Part shown: positions 32,385 to 44,058 of the stretch, piece by piece
How positions within the stretch are numbered: position 1 is the stretch's first letter
Layout: the number at the start of each line of letters is the position of its first letter
Assembly (NCBI GenBank): GCA_027886185.1
Contig: WOAB01000568.1
Span: 10,796,501-10,860,500, forward strand
Origin: Rheum nobile
Lineage: Eukaryota; Streptophyta; Magnoliopsida; Caryophyllales; Polygonaceae
Direction: 5' to 3'
DNA length: 64,000 nucleotides
Notes under the pieces: model-generated
Told to the model about the DNA's origin: nothing
Seen by the model: the letters and a program-made list of their open reading frames with translations, nothing else
Databases searched by the model: none
Translations under genes and position numbers: made by a program

Positions 32385-33736
32385 TGATAACAGGAATTTG
32401 TCGTGCTAATTCCTACTATGCAAAATATTCAAATAAACCTTAAACCGTAGTCCTAGGTAAGTAAAGGTCGAGTCCACAGGGAGACATAGTCTATCTTAAT
32501 ATGCAATTTGTATGTCAATCCAAAGTAACCAAAGGGGGGTTTTGTATGTTTTAATGAATCTAAGCATGCAAAAGTAAACAAACTAAAAGTTGATGAATTC
32601 AGTGATGGGAAAAGCACTTAGTCAAACAACATCCACTATTCGTATGACAAGTTGATCCTAGATACTCATTCAAAATCTCATGCAATGGAAATTCCAATTC
32701 CTTTTCAGATATAACTAATAGCACAACCAGATACTATTAGCACTAACTAATTAAACAACCCTGAAACTATCAAGATTCAGTTTAACAGCAGCTTTACGGA
32801 TAGGAATATAGTTGGATACAATTCTAGCATAAAACAACCAGCTTTTATCCTAGAATGTATATCAGTTCTCTTCTGCATAAGACTAGCACAACCAGATACT
32901 AGCACTATGCAATTGCTACTCTGAAATAGATATGCTCAACCAGTAACAATCTAAATCTAGCAATAGATTCATAACAATAAACCCTAGTTGATCAGACTAG
33001 AAATTATCAATATCAATCATAAGCAATCAAGCAAGAGAATAGATAAAATCCATGCAAAAGATTAAGAACGAGAATCTCACAACTGAATCAAAACGAAAGC
33101 TTCAGCGTCTGACTAAGCAAGAGTGGCTTAATTCTTCATAGCAAAGTACGTAGAATGAAAAGTGAAATTAGGGTTCGAGAGATATATGAAACAAGCCTTT
33201 TCTCTACCCTTAAAATACAAAAAGTAAATCAATCTAAATTAACCTAAAACGAAAATACTAAAACCGTAATAAAATAATCCAAAATAATACAGATTTGGAA
33301 ACGGGCTCGGTGGGCTTCTGACAGTGGCGGCGGGCGCCGTAGAGAGGGCGGCGGGCACCGTAATCGTGGTGGTCGCCGTTCTTAAGTCGTAGCCATGGTC
33401 GCTGGGAATCCTTTGGCGGCGGTCGCCGCGATGTGAACGGCGGCCGCCGTGAAGCCACTCATTCAGTGTCTTCGTCTCTTCAGCTCTGAATGCTCCCAAG
33501 GCCTCCAAAAGTGTGTCTTCAGCACCTCCTCGCCAATACTTCATAACTCCTTGGCGTCTTCTACTGGTGGCTTCATCCTCAGTGTTTCCTATGATCTCCA
33601 AAACAGCTCAAACACCTCCAAAAATACCAACTTCGCCCCCAAATTCCATACACATGAATGTGTCTAAATCTACCCGAATGGCACCAATAAACCCTCTAAT
33701 GACTCTTAGTTAAGCCCTACAAAGTAGTGCTTATCA
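32385..33736 (-). repeat. 5' LTR of element C
   Basis: 1352 bp. It holds the promoter for the minus-strand element. A GC-palindrome cluster lies at 33325-33452, and a TATATC-like box (minus) near 33180-33187. Confidence 0.8.
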
Positions 33737-33741
33737 GCATG

Positions 33742-33895
33742 CTTGATCACTTGTTTGCATGACAATCAATAAACAAAGACAATAGCAAGATCAATCAAGA
33801 ACTCGGCCATAGGCCAAGAAACATTCAAGAAAAGACTTCTTTGCACGAATTTATCTAGGGTGATTGAGTACTTTCTTGCAAATATCTTGTCCTTT
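33742..33895 (+). other. Continuation of the X leader beyond element C
   Basis: It begins directly after the GCATG duplication and has the same CTTGCATG/CTTGATC-rich style as 17460-17677. The right limit, where the gag of B begins, can only be placed within about 30 bases. Confidence 0.45.
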
Positions 33896-34778
33896 GATTG
33901 TGTGACTTGGAAGCAAGCCACCTCTCATCATACATCTCCTTCATCTCAGCCATTTCAGCAAGAAGAGTAGAATTGGGCTGAGATTCTGCAGCTCTCACAG
34001 ATTGGATGCCCGCCCTTTTACTGAATTGCTTGGACCCTTCAGAAAGCTCAAAAAAATTCTCAAAAGCTGTAGCAGTAGTCTTGTTGAGGATGTTCCCCCC
34101 ACAAGCAGCGTTCACCATCCTTCTCTCTTCATCAAGAAGACCACCGTACAAATAAAGTACGAGGTCCTGGTCAGAATAGCCGTGGAAGGGGCAACTGGTT
34201 ATCATCTTCTTGAACCGCTCATAATACTCATAGAGCGATTCACCAGACTGTTGCTCGATGTTGCTGATAGTTCGCTTCAGGCTGTTCAGTTTGGTAGCTG
34301 GGAAGTACTTCTCCAGGAATGCTTTCTTCATCTTGACCCAAGTGTCAATGCTCCCTGGAGTGAGATAGTAGAACCAGTCATTGGCCGCATCCTTCAGTGA
34401 AAAAGGAAAGGCCCTCAGCTTGATCTGGTCCTCCGTCACGTTCTTCGGCTTCATACTGCTACACACCGAATGGAACTCAGCAAGATGCTTGTTGGGGTCT
34501 TCACCACTCATCCCATGGAAGTGGGGGAGTAAGTGGATCAACCCAGACTTCATCTCGAAATTTACGCCCTCGCCCAACTCAGGAAACTGCACAGCCAGCG
34601 GTTGCTGCTGCATGTTAGGGGCGGTCAACTGTCTCAACGTCTGCTCTGCGTCAGCCATCTCGAACGCATGATTATCAAAAACCAAAGCACGATTTATTCT
34701 GCGACCCTGGGAAAGGGTTCTCTCAATCTCTGAATTAAAACCAAGTAGAGGGGAATTAGTAGCACGGGTGTGGACCAT
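33855..34778 (-). pseudogene. gag of element B, 3' truncated
   Basis: Starting at ATG 34778 (MVHTRATNS), the frame stays open through the Ty3 gag core (TPGSIDTWVKMKKAFLEKYF; ESLYEYYERFKKMITSCPFHG; then RRMVNAACGGNIL), closely parallel to C. About the last 15 codons before the stop at 33855 probably come from X sequence after the junction. No stop lies within the gag core itself. Confidence 0.75.
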
Positions 34779-34863
34779 AAGATAGGTCCACACCAAAGGA
34801 ACACAACACACAGACAAACACACAGAAAAATCAACGCTTGCCTCCCCGGCAACGACGCCAATT

Positions 34864-36207
34864 TGGTAGCAGGCTTAAGTCGTATCACCTAATCAATCAA
34901 ATAAAATCCTAGCAAAACCTAAACAAGTAGTTAGGGTAAGCAGGGGTCGAATCCACAGAGAGGAAGGAATTAATCTATGTGTTGTTCGCATGCAATAGTA
35001 ACAAGAAGGGGGAGTTGTAGGTTGGTTGGTCACAATTAAGTCAAACACAACAAAGTATATGATGAAAATATCGAAGAGAGAAAACACTTAGCCAAGTAAT
35101 GTCCACATAAGTCATTCAAAGGTGGTTCCTTGATTATGCCCTATCTTCCTATTCGGTTATTCCTGTCCTGATCTTGTGTAGATTAATAGGGAAACCATCC
35201 CTAAGAACCCTTACCAATGAATAACCCTAGCACCACTAGTGATTCAACCCAAAGGCAGCAATGAACATAAGAATTAACCAGGATATACATAACACCTCAA
35301 CCAGAAGCATTCAACATGTAATCAATTCCCTACATAGATAAATTCCACAATGGTAGATAAGAATCTATGCTCGCTACTCGAACTAGAGCGTTAGCCCAAC
35401 AGTTCCCTAGTATTAGCAATATGAATGAAAACAATAAACCTAGGTGATCAATCTAGATAAACCAACAAACATCCAAATAAGAATTTGCTCAAGAGAAAAG
35501 ATATAACTCAATAGGATGAGATAGATAGGAACAAAATCTCACAACCGGATGAATAAACGTATCCTTCCATTACCGGACTAAGCAAAAGAGGCTTAGCTCC
35601 TCATAAACATGATGAACTCCAAAGGTGTGAAAAGTGGCAACGATGAATTGAAATTGCAAAACTAGAACTTGGAAACTCCTCTTTTAAACCTAATGCTAAA
35701 GAGAGTATATATAGGGCCTCTAACAAATGACCTAGCCCAATAAGAAAATAAATAAAATAAAATGGAAAAATAAGAAAAGAAATTAGAAAAGATAGACTCG
35801 GGAAAAGTCAAAACTTCCAGCGTCGACGACCCGCGATCGCGGCCCATTTATCGCGATCACGGCCTCTTGTGGCTCCGCGCTCTTCACATTCCTCCGCGCC
35901 TGCGGAAAACTCTCGACTTGCCCGAGGAACCGCGATCGCGGCACCCTTGCCCGCGGTCGCGGTTAATGCTCGGCCTTCACTCCTTGGCTTCGCCTCCTAA
36001 CCTCTCGTCTTCACTTTCTTGGCGTCTTCTTTTGGTGGCTTCCTTCCTCAGTGTCTCCTATGATATCCAAAATAGCTCAAACACCTCCAAAAACACCAGA
36101 CTTCGCCCCCAAACCCCATGCACAAGAATATGTCTAAATCTACCCGAATGGCACCAATAAAACCCTCTAATAACTCTTAGTTAAGCCCTACAAAGTAGTG
36201 CTTATCA
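34864..36207 (-). repeat. LTR of element B
   Basis: 1344 bp. TATATATA on the minus strand lies near 35706-35713. Upstream of it, at 35827-35963, are four GC near-palindromes of the CCGCGATCGCGG type, differing from the version in C. The first 100 or so bases on the minus strand match the C LTR start well. Confidence 0.75.
35827..35963. repeat. GC-palindrome cluster in the B LTR
   Basis: Copies are CCGCGATCGCGG (35831), TCGCGATCACGG (35851), CCGCGATCGCGG (35930) and CCGCGGTCGCGG (35951). This is the same variant as in element D, into which B is inserted. Confidence 0.7.
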
Positions 36208-37958
36208 GTAAAACAGAAAGGTTCTAAGTAGTCGTATTAGGTTAGACCCATCGCTTCTCGAATGAAAGCTGATGACGATAGTAAAACCTCAACACTTCTA
36301 CGGAAGCTAAGAAACAGAATGATCAAGAGAAGACTCCAAAAGATTGAGTCTTATCGGAAATATGACAAGTGTTTGGGAACGTTATAATTTCACACAAGCG
36401 TTTAAAAAGACTTGACCATTTGGGTCCACGACCAACCTCACCGCGCAATGCGAATTCAGATTTGGAAGGAGGACTTACTTTAATCGAAGTCCGGGCGGTT
36501 TCCACGTTGTACTCCTCGCCCGAGGGTATATTAATTATGTGCCATATCGCACTTATCTTATTAAATTCCAAAACGTACATTTATGTTATAAGCTTTTAAG
36601 ATATGTCATCTCCTCACGAGAGATATCGATGGAATAAATTCCGATTGTCGGCACTAGCTTTGTGCACCTACCCTGAGTAAGGGTACAGTCATGACCAGGG
36701 AAAGTACTAGGGCAAAATCCTCCTAATACCAGTTATAAAGAAACGACTAGACCTCGCGAGGTACATAGCGTTTCTACGAATACTCGTTCTAACTAAACAG
36801 TTAAACCACGCAATAATCCACACCAATACCATCATGGTAATAACATATATAATAGTGTTGTTTCTAGCAGTATATACAACCTATTATAATATCACATTTT
36901 AAATCAGCCAATTATAAAACTGTTCCCAAACGAAAACAGCAATCATCCTAATTTAATTAACAATAAAAGGCAATTGATAATTAACGGAAACATGGAATGA
37001 TAAGCAAGAGCGAACCGCCACTTGCCTTGATCGAGACGAACGAACGATGTAGGGTTTCTGGGTCCGGAAACTGGAATCTGGAATCGGGTTACGGATTCCT
37101 ACGACGACAACGAACCCACAACGAAACCCTAGGTTAGATTCGATACGAATAATAATATGAATCTAAAGAAATGAAAGGAAACGAAAGAAACGAGGGTCCC
37201 ATCCGTGACCGGCTCGTCCAAAGCCACGATCGCGTTCGCTAAGGCAAACCGTGGTCGCGGATTTCTGGGCACCATCCGCGGTCGCGGTGTTCATGTCCGC
37301 GATCGCAGATCCTCCTCAGACGAACCCTAAATCTGAATCAAGCTCACCGACGACGACGAAAATGGCTCGGACGAGGGGGCTTCGACTTCTACCACCACGA
37401 GACCTCCAAAGCACCACCACCTCCAACACCTGGGACTCCGGCGAGCTTCCGGTAAAAGCACCAACTCCGACGACAGGAAAAATGAGAGAATCAGAGAGCG
37501 AGAGAGATTTGAGCGAGAGCTGGATGAGAGATCCTCCCACAAAAGCTCCCTTTTATAGGCCTCCGAGGAGCTCAACGCCGAGAAGGCGAATCGCTCGGCC
37601 TCCCCCCGGTGAAACGACGGGAAACTCAACCGGCGAAACGCGAAGGAAGACGAAGACGAAGTTGATCCCTTTTCCGCGATCGCGGAAATTCTTCCGCGGT
37701 CGCGGAAATGCCACTCGCGCATCCGCTTGCCCCGGGAAAGGTTTAACACGTGTTTAAACCCTGAACTTGAATATTTTATACCCAAACAAATATTCTAAGC
37801 CTCCAAAATACATCGAATGTATATTATAATGCTCAAAGAATTATTACAGAGATTATACAAGTTACAGAAAATCCAAACTTCGCCAAACGCGACACGATTA
37901 CAGAACGAGGGTTGGGGAAATTACCCAAATACCCTTACTAAAAATGAGGGGTATTATA
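36208..37958 (-). repeat. 3' LTR of element D, interrupted by B
   Basis: On the minus strand it starts TATAATACCCC at 37958, where the 5' LTR has TGTAATACCCC. It runs 1751 bp to 36208, where B begins. The last 360 bp or so, present in the 5' LTR as 44076-44434, are missing. TATAAAAG (minus) lies at 37551-37558. GC palindromes occur upstream of it at 37675-37706 and downstream at 37225-37312. Confidence 0.75.
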
Positions 37959-38068
37959 TCACCTCCCCCTTAAAGAAAGTTTCGACCCCGAAAAGTGGCC
38001 GAAATAGAGAAAAAAAAAACGAGGGACGTTACATCACTACCCCCTTAAAAAAGGTTTCGACCCCGAAA
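37959..38068 (-). repeat. Duplicated purine tract and LTR start of D
   Basis: On the minus strand the order is TTCGGGGTCGAAACC, purine tract AAGGGGGTAGTGA and TGTAACGTCCCTCG. Then TTCGGGGTCGAAACT, AAGGGGGAGGTGA and TATAATACCCCTC follow. The 3' end signal and first bases of the LTR therefore occur twice about 75 bp apart, and the copies differ at many positions. Confidence 0.7.
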
Positions 38069-41000
38069 CTAGGCCGAAAACAGGTCGGGAAGACGACTAA
38101 GCATATCCGCCTCAGTCTCCCAGGTTTCCCAAGTAACCTCTTCAGATCCAAACTTGGACCAAAGAATCCGTACTAATGGTACCACCTTGTTCCACAAGTG
38201 CTTCTCGTGACGTTCAAGAATACGCACAGGTATCTCCTCATAGGTACCATTTGTCTGAATCTCGATGTCCTCATAACTCAGCACGTGAGACACATCTGGC
38301 ACGTACTTCCTCAACAAGGACATATGGAATACGTTATGCACTGGATGCGCCAACGGCGGCAATGCTAAACGATATGCTAGAGACCCCACCATGTCAAGGA
38401 TTTCGAACGGTCCCACGTAGTGAGGGTTAAGCTTTCCATGCTTGCCGAACCTGAACACTCCCTTGGATGGCGATACCCTGACAAACACTTGTCGCCAACC
38501 TCAAACTCGACATTCTTGCACCTCAGATTTGCGTAAGACTTCTGTCGACTCTGAGCTGTCAACATCCTCTGTCTAATCAAAGCAATGTCCGCGGCAGTCC
38601 TCTCGACTAACTCCGGTCCGAGCAGAACCTTGTCAGCATTCTCATCCCAACAAATTGGAGATCTGCACTTCCGACCGTACAAAGCTTCGAATGGAGCCAT
38701 CTTAATGGTAGCATGCCAGCTATTGTTGTACGTGAACTCAATCAGACTTAGGTTGTTCTCCCAGCTGGTCGGACAATCGAGTACGCAAGCTCTCAGCATA
38801 TCTTCCAGTGTTTGGATGGTCCTCTCAGACTGTCCATCCGTCTGAGGATGAAACGCGATACTAACCTCAACTCAGTTCCCATGGCCTTGTGGAGTTCCTT
38901 CCAGAATCTCGACATGAATCGATCGTCACGATCCGATACAATGGTCTTTGGTGTACCATGCAAACGGACAATCTCGTGTAGGAAAACTTCTGATAGCTTC
39001 CGGGTTCCCCATGTTGACTTAATAGCCACGAAGTGAGCACTCTTCGTGAGCCTGTCAATGATCACCCATATAGCATCCTTTTGACTCTGAGTCTTCGGCA
39101 ACCCCGTGACGAAGTCCATAGCAATATCCTCCCACTTCCACTCTGGTACTAGGAGAGGTAGCAATTCACCACCTGGTCTACGGTGTTTTATTTTGACCTT
39201 CTGACAAGTCAAGCATTTCGCCACAAATTCTGCTACGTCTCACTTCATATTGGGCCACCAGAATTTCTTTCTGAGGTCTTTGTACATCTTACTGGATCCT
39301 GGATGTACAGAATAAGCTGACGAATGGGCCTCCTTCATCACCAACTGGCGAAGGCCATCCACGTCAGGCACGCAAATCCGGTCTTGAAACCAGAGTGATT
39401 CATCCTCCTGAATCACGAACCCGGGAGCTTTCCCGTCCATCACTTCACTGCTTAACTTCACCAAGACCACATCATCAACCTGCTTCTCCCTGATCTGATC
39501 AAGTAGCATAGCCTGAATCTCCAGCATACTCAGGCATCCTCGACGTTGATCGTACAAGACGTCAATCTCGCACAATCCTTGGTCCAGCTTGGTCTGAGCA
39601 GTGAGTAGAGCTACTACGGTCTCGTGCGGCATCTTCCGGCTCAATGCATCGGCTACCACATTAGCCTTGCTCGGATGATACAGTAACTCGATATCATAGT
39701 CTTTGAGTAGCTCCAACCAGCGACGTTGTCTCATATTCAACTCCTTCTGAGTGAACACATACTTGAGACTCTTATGATCGGTGAAAACTTGGCACCTAAC
39801 ACCATAGAGATAGTGCCTCCAAATCTTCAACGCAAAAACCACAACCGCTAACTCCAGATCATGCGTCAGATAGTTTGCCTCATAGGTTTTCAACTGCTGA
39901 GATGCGTACGCAATAACCTTCCATTTCTGCATCAGTACACATCCTAACCCATGCTTTGAAGCATCACTATAGACCACATAACCATCAGTTCCCTCCGGTA
40001 GCGCCAAAACTGGTGCGGAGGTCAGACACTCCTTCAACTTCTGAAAACTGGCCTCGCACTTGTCATCCCAGACGAACTTCTTGTGGACCTTGCGGAGCAA
40101 ACCAGTCATAGGTAGAGCGATCTTAGAAAATCCCTCCATGAACCGCCTGTAATATCCTACGAGTCCCAAGAAACTGCGCACCTCCTTCACATTCTGAGGC
40201 CGCCTCCAGTTGGCTACCGCTTCAATTTTCTGGGGATCGACCATAACCCCATCCTCATTGATCACATGGCCTAAGAAAGCCACTTCCTTGATCTAGAAGT
40301 CACACTTAGACAACTTCTCATACAGCTGATTCTGTCTAAGGACTGACAAGGTGATCCGAAGATGTTCCTCGTGAGCTTCCTCACTCGGGGAATAGATCAG
40401 AATATCGTCGATGAAGACCACCACGAACTTATCCAGATATTGGTGAAAACATCGATGCATCAGATCCATGAAGACTGCCGGAGCATTAGTAAGTCCAAAT
40501 GGCATGACTACGAACTCATAGTGCCCATACCTCGTCCGGAAAGCAGTCTTCGGAATATCTTCCTCACGAATCATGAGTTGATGGTAACTAGATCTCAGAT
40601 CGATCTTGGAAAAGACTTTTGCTCCCTGCAGTTGATCCAACAGATCATCAATCCTCGGCAACGGATACTTATTCTTGATCGTGACCTTGTTCAACTCTCG
40701 ATAGTCGATACAAAGTCGAAACGACCCATCTTTCTTCTTGACAAATAAGACCGGAGCGCCCCAAGGCGATGCACTCGGCCTTATATATCCTTTCTCAAGA
40801 AGGTTCTCGAGTTGCTTCTTCAACTCTTGCATCTCTGCTGGAGCCATCCGGTACGGTGTCTTAGAAATCAGTGCGGTACCAGACTCGAGATCAATGGTGA
40901 ACTCCACGTCACGATTCGGGGGTAAACCGGGAATCTCCTCCGAAAAGACATCCGGAAACTCTCGAATAACAGGAATATCAAGAATGGAAGCCTCATCTCT

Positions 41001-41560
41001 CTTGGGCTTATCCAGGTAGCACAGGTACCCGACACAACCCTGTCGAAGTAGCTTACACGCAGCCATCGCATTGATGAGCTTGCCGTTATCAGCGTCATTA
41101 CGACCTTTAAACTTGCATACAAACTGGCCCTCAGATGACATTGTCACAATCCTTGAGCTGAAATCGATTACCGCCCCATCATGCGTCAGCCAATCCATCC
41201 CGAGAATAATGCCGTATGGAGCCATGGCTATACAGATCAAATCTGCTTCGAACTTCCTACCCTGAATGGTAATTGGAAATTCTGACAAACGCTTGGTTCC
41301 TACCAACTGTTCACCATTGGGTAGATTCACTACAAAAGGCTCACAAGCCTTATTGCATACTAAACCTAGCTTACTTACATAACTCTCCGAGATGAAAGAA
41401 TGAGTAGCACCCGAATCAAATAATATACACACAGAGGTAGAATGAAGGTATAAAGTACCTTAAGTAATCGGAGCATTAGGTCCGTCAGCCTCACACATCT
41501 CGTAGAGTCGCTGACCTTGACCTCCTGAAGCAGCTGGGGCTTTCCCCTTGTTCTGAGCAG
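38069..41560 (-). pseudogene. pol of element D (protease, RT, RNase H, integrase, chromodomain)
   Basis: In order on the minus strand: protease with [12 protein letters not shown] near 41400; RT at 40880-40293 with [12 protein letters not shown] near 40410; RNase H at 40110-39650 with [20 protein letters not shown]-like and TDHKSL boxes; integrase at 39330-38500 with an HHCC-like zinc region, VIIDRLTKS and VSDRDDRF; and a chromodomain at 38250-38069. Four in-frame stops (near 41463, 40290, 39240 and the gag end) are each one C-to-T or G-to-A change from the expected codon. Two frameshifts lie near 38860 and 38478. Catalytic residues are otherwise present. Confidence 0.85.
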
Positions 41561-41606
41561 TTGTCTGCGTCGAAGGGCTAGGAGCCTCCATTGGTTTGAA
41601 TCGGGG

Positions 41607-42788
41607 TCAGTTGTTATGACTAATGGACCCTTGTTGTGACTCAGCTCCCTTCTGTCTCCTTTGCGGACAAAACGTCTGCAAGTGCCCCTCCTTCCCGCAG
41701 GCAAAACACGTCTTCCTATCCTTTGGGCATTCATTGCTCTTGTGCCCCGACGTGCCACAATTGTAACACTGGATTGGATTCTTTGCCTGACCCGAGCGTT
41801 GCGTAGACCCCCCTTGAGTTGTCTTCGTTCTCGCCCGGCCAGACTTGACAAAGTTTGACGGTGGCGCAGGTCGTTTGAACCCACTTGCCTGAGGCTGGCT
41901 CTGTGCCGGTCTCTGGCGATTGCGCTTTCTTGTCGACTCCTCCAGAGTCACCTCCAACTTATAGGCAGCATCCACGTACTGCTCCAGAGTAGAGCATCCG
42001 TGGCACACCATCAGTGGCTTGATGTCCGGATTCATCCACTCGTGGAAATGCCAGATTTTCTGCTCTTCACTGGACACTTTCGGCCCAGCGTACTGCAACA
42101 GGTGATTGAACTTGGCCGCAAGCTCAGTCACTTTCAATCCATCCGTCTTCGGATAGAGAAACTCCTTATGCTTCTCTTCCCTCATAGCACGGGAAAAGAA
42201 ACGGTCGGTCATTTTCGTCTTAAACATTCCCCAGTTCAACCCAGGATGATCAGCTAGACCGGTGCTTTCACACCATTCACTAGCCACCTCTTTCAGTTGA
42301 AGGGATTCAATGTGCACTTTCTCAGCTTCAGTGCACTCGACGTTTCGGAACAACTTTTCCATGTGTGAGAACCAATATGCCACTTTGACTGGCTTTCCCT
42401 TTCCATCATAGCTGTCAGGCCTCATAGAGCTAATGGCCTTCAGCGCTCGACCATAATTGCCTTTGTTCCTGACTGCATCTTCATGAGGCATATGGGCAAC
42501 TGGCTCCTCGAATCTAGGAACCACTTGAGGAATTGGCACACCTTGTGCCTGTGGTGCGATTGGCCGCATGATATCGGTGACCGCTTGCATCACGATCCCC
42601 CGAATAGCCTCAATTGCCGCGGCGTCGAATACCACTTGAGGATTGACCGGAACTTGGTCACTGTCCCCGGGGTTGTTGTGAGAAACCGACTCGTTCTCAT
42701 CCCTTGGATTTGCGGCATTCGTCAAATTTAGTCTGGGGTTGTTGCTTGGCCCAACACCAGCACGAAGGGTGTTTCGGGTGTTCACCAT
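41607..42788 (-). pseudogene. gag of element D
   Basis: ATG at 42788 (MVNTRNTLRAG) is preferred to the upstream in-frame ATG at 42821 because Tekay gags begin this way. Contents: a flexible Pro/Asn-rich N-terminus, the gag core (MTDRFFSRAMREEKHKEF), then two zinc knuckles, CYNCGTSGHKSNEC and CFACGKEGHLQTFC, near 41770-41660. It ends at a TGA at 41607-41609 where related elements read on into protease, so the stop is probably a mutation. The frame of 393 residues is otherwise intact. Confidence 0.8.
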
Positions 42789-43417
42789 CTGTTTACCGAT
42801 CAATTTTTCCAAGTATTTCACAATATTAATAACAGTTTATCATGCACACGTATAAAAATTGACTAGGAATAGATCAATTGGTAAACTTTCATTGATGTTA
42901 TGAACTGAAATTGAGTTTGATAAAACATAGAAAAGCCCTTCCCAGCGATAAGACAAAATTGCCAAGAGGCTACAATTCTAACGAAGCAAAACGAAACAAC
43001 TAGAAAAAGAAATGCTAAGACTCAACACCGGCTCCCATCATGGTGCCCTGAAGTGCTTCCTATAATCAGGAGACCTCATACACATCCTCTTCGGAAGGGG
43101 TCTATCCTCGGGGTCTGGTGTCGGACTCATCGACCTACTTGGGCCTGGAGCACACGGCTCATTCCTAGGTCTCGGCGCCCTCGGTCTTTCTCTAGACACA
43201 GGAACACTTGGCTCAGCCCCGTCAGATCCCGGTGGGTAGCAAAACTCCTCCAGAAACCCTGGTTGAAAGTCTGCCCTGTTCGTAATGAGGGTTGAGTAGC
43301 AACCTTGCCTGGCGGATGTACTCATGGAGCTCGTGGACGTCCCCAAGCATTCGGGAGAGACTGAGCTTTGTCTCGTATGTCCTCTCCTCCATGTCATACA
43401 AGGCGTTCGACCACTCC

Positions 43418-43807
43418 TCAAGCATTCAGGTCTTCCTCGGGATCCTCCTTCGGATCCTCCTCGGGATCTTCCTCGAGATCCTCCTCCGGATCCTCCTCGG
43501 GATCTTCCTCGGGATCCTCCTCTATCTCGAAGTCGTCGTCGTAGTACCCTCCAGCGTACTCCGCCGACTCCTCCACTTCCTCGGTATCCTCCCTTGGGTC
43601 TGCTTCAGGCTCCGCCTCGGGAACCTCAGCCCTGTCAGATACCAACACCACCGACTCTGGGAGTACGGTCTTCACCTCCTCGGGTGGACAACTGGGCTCC
43701 CCGATCTCAAATCACAGAGGGGGAACCGGGAACTCGAGCCTGACTGGAGATGGCGGGGCCACCTCGGCTTCCTTCTTGTTCCTCAATTGTGAAATGATTG
43801 CGCCCAT
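43418..43807 (-). pseudogene. ORF0: acidic-repeat protein in the D leader
   Basis: Between the primer site and gag, a frame starts MGAIISQLRNKKEAEV at 43807. One TGA near 43715 breaks it. It then continues with EVKTVLPESVVLVSD and a strongly acidic tail of repeated D-P-E-E-D units near 43418-43510. About 129 residues in all. No known domain is recognised. A related start lies in the leader of E (25805), which argues for a conserved extra gene ahead of gag in this lineage. The charge suggests a nuclear or nucleic-acid-mimic role, but that is speculation. Confidence 0.6.
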
Positions 43808-44058
43808 ATCCTGCGAGGCGACGAGAAGAGAATTAGTCTTTCTAAATATAGAAGCGAACTTACTATATCAGACTGGAAAGAAGACATGACTTGAATGGCA
43901 GAGATTTCAAAACAACACATTTGTTCAAGTATGGTTTAGTTCCAGAAATTCAACTTTTTCGGATTTAAACGACTCTCTCAGTTTAAACGGGTAAACGGTT
44001 TATGAAATTTTTGTTTTCAGTATAACGATTTGAAACCCAACCCTTTTTAAAAACTTTC

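Larger units (their letters stand above)
17683..33736 (-). mobile_element. Element C: gag-protease-only LTR element (tRNA-Asp primed)
   Basis: LTRs at 17683-19054 and 32385-33736 start TGATAAGCAC on the minus strand and end TTATCA. The flanking duplication is GCATG at 17678-17682 and 33737-33741. The primer site at 32361-32383 matches the 3' end of tRNA-Asp, as in Tat/Athila-type Ty3 elements. Gag and protease are present, but no RT, RNase H or integrase motif is found between the protease end (20731) and the left LTR. The two LTRs look almost identical, so the insertion is fairly recent. Element E sits inside gag. With E removed, C is about 7 kb. Confidence 0.8.
33896..36207 (-). mobile_element. 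Element B: truncated relative of C (LTR, primer site, gag only)
   Basis: The 5' LTR (34864-36207) starts TGATAAGCACTAC on the minus strand, like C. The primer site at 34840-34862 matches tRNA-Asp (TGGCGTCGTTGCCGGGGA). A nearly complete gag core follows, then the element stops in X leader sequence near 33896. Protease, 3' region and second LTR are missing, and no duplication can be matched. A deletion has joined B directly to X. Confidence 0.7.

Noticed and set aside
18620..33452. CRISPR-like array from spaced GC palindromes
   Set aside because: Spacing is irregular, units are degenerate, the clusters lie in LTRs, and the genome is eukaryotic.
35827..37706. Bacterial insertion, because CGATCG-rich palindromes resemble cyanobacterial HIP1
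   Set aside because: The motifs lie in plant LTRs with plant-type genes and primer sites. The likeness is to a short palindrome only.
37251..37785. Open frames on both strands, and the equivalents at 44953-45410
   Set aside because: They lie in the LTRs of D, overlap its TATA box and GC palindromes, and have no domain.
43038..43792. Plus- and minus-strand frames rich in Arg, Pro and Leu in the D leader
   Set aside because: They are other-frame translations of the acidic repeat and leader. Only the MGAIISQ frame has a counterpart in E.
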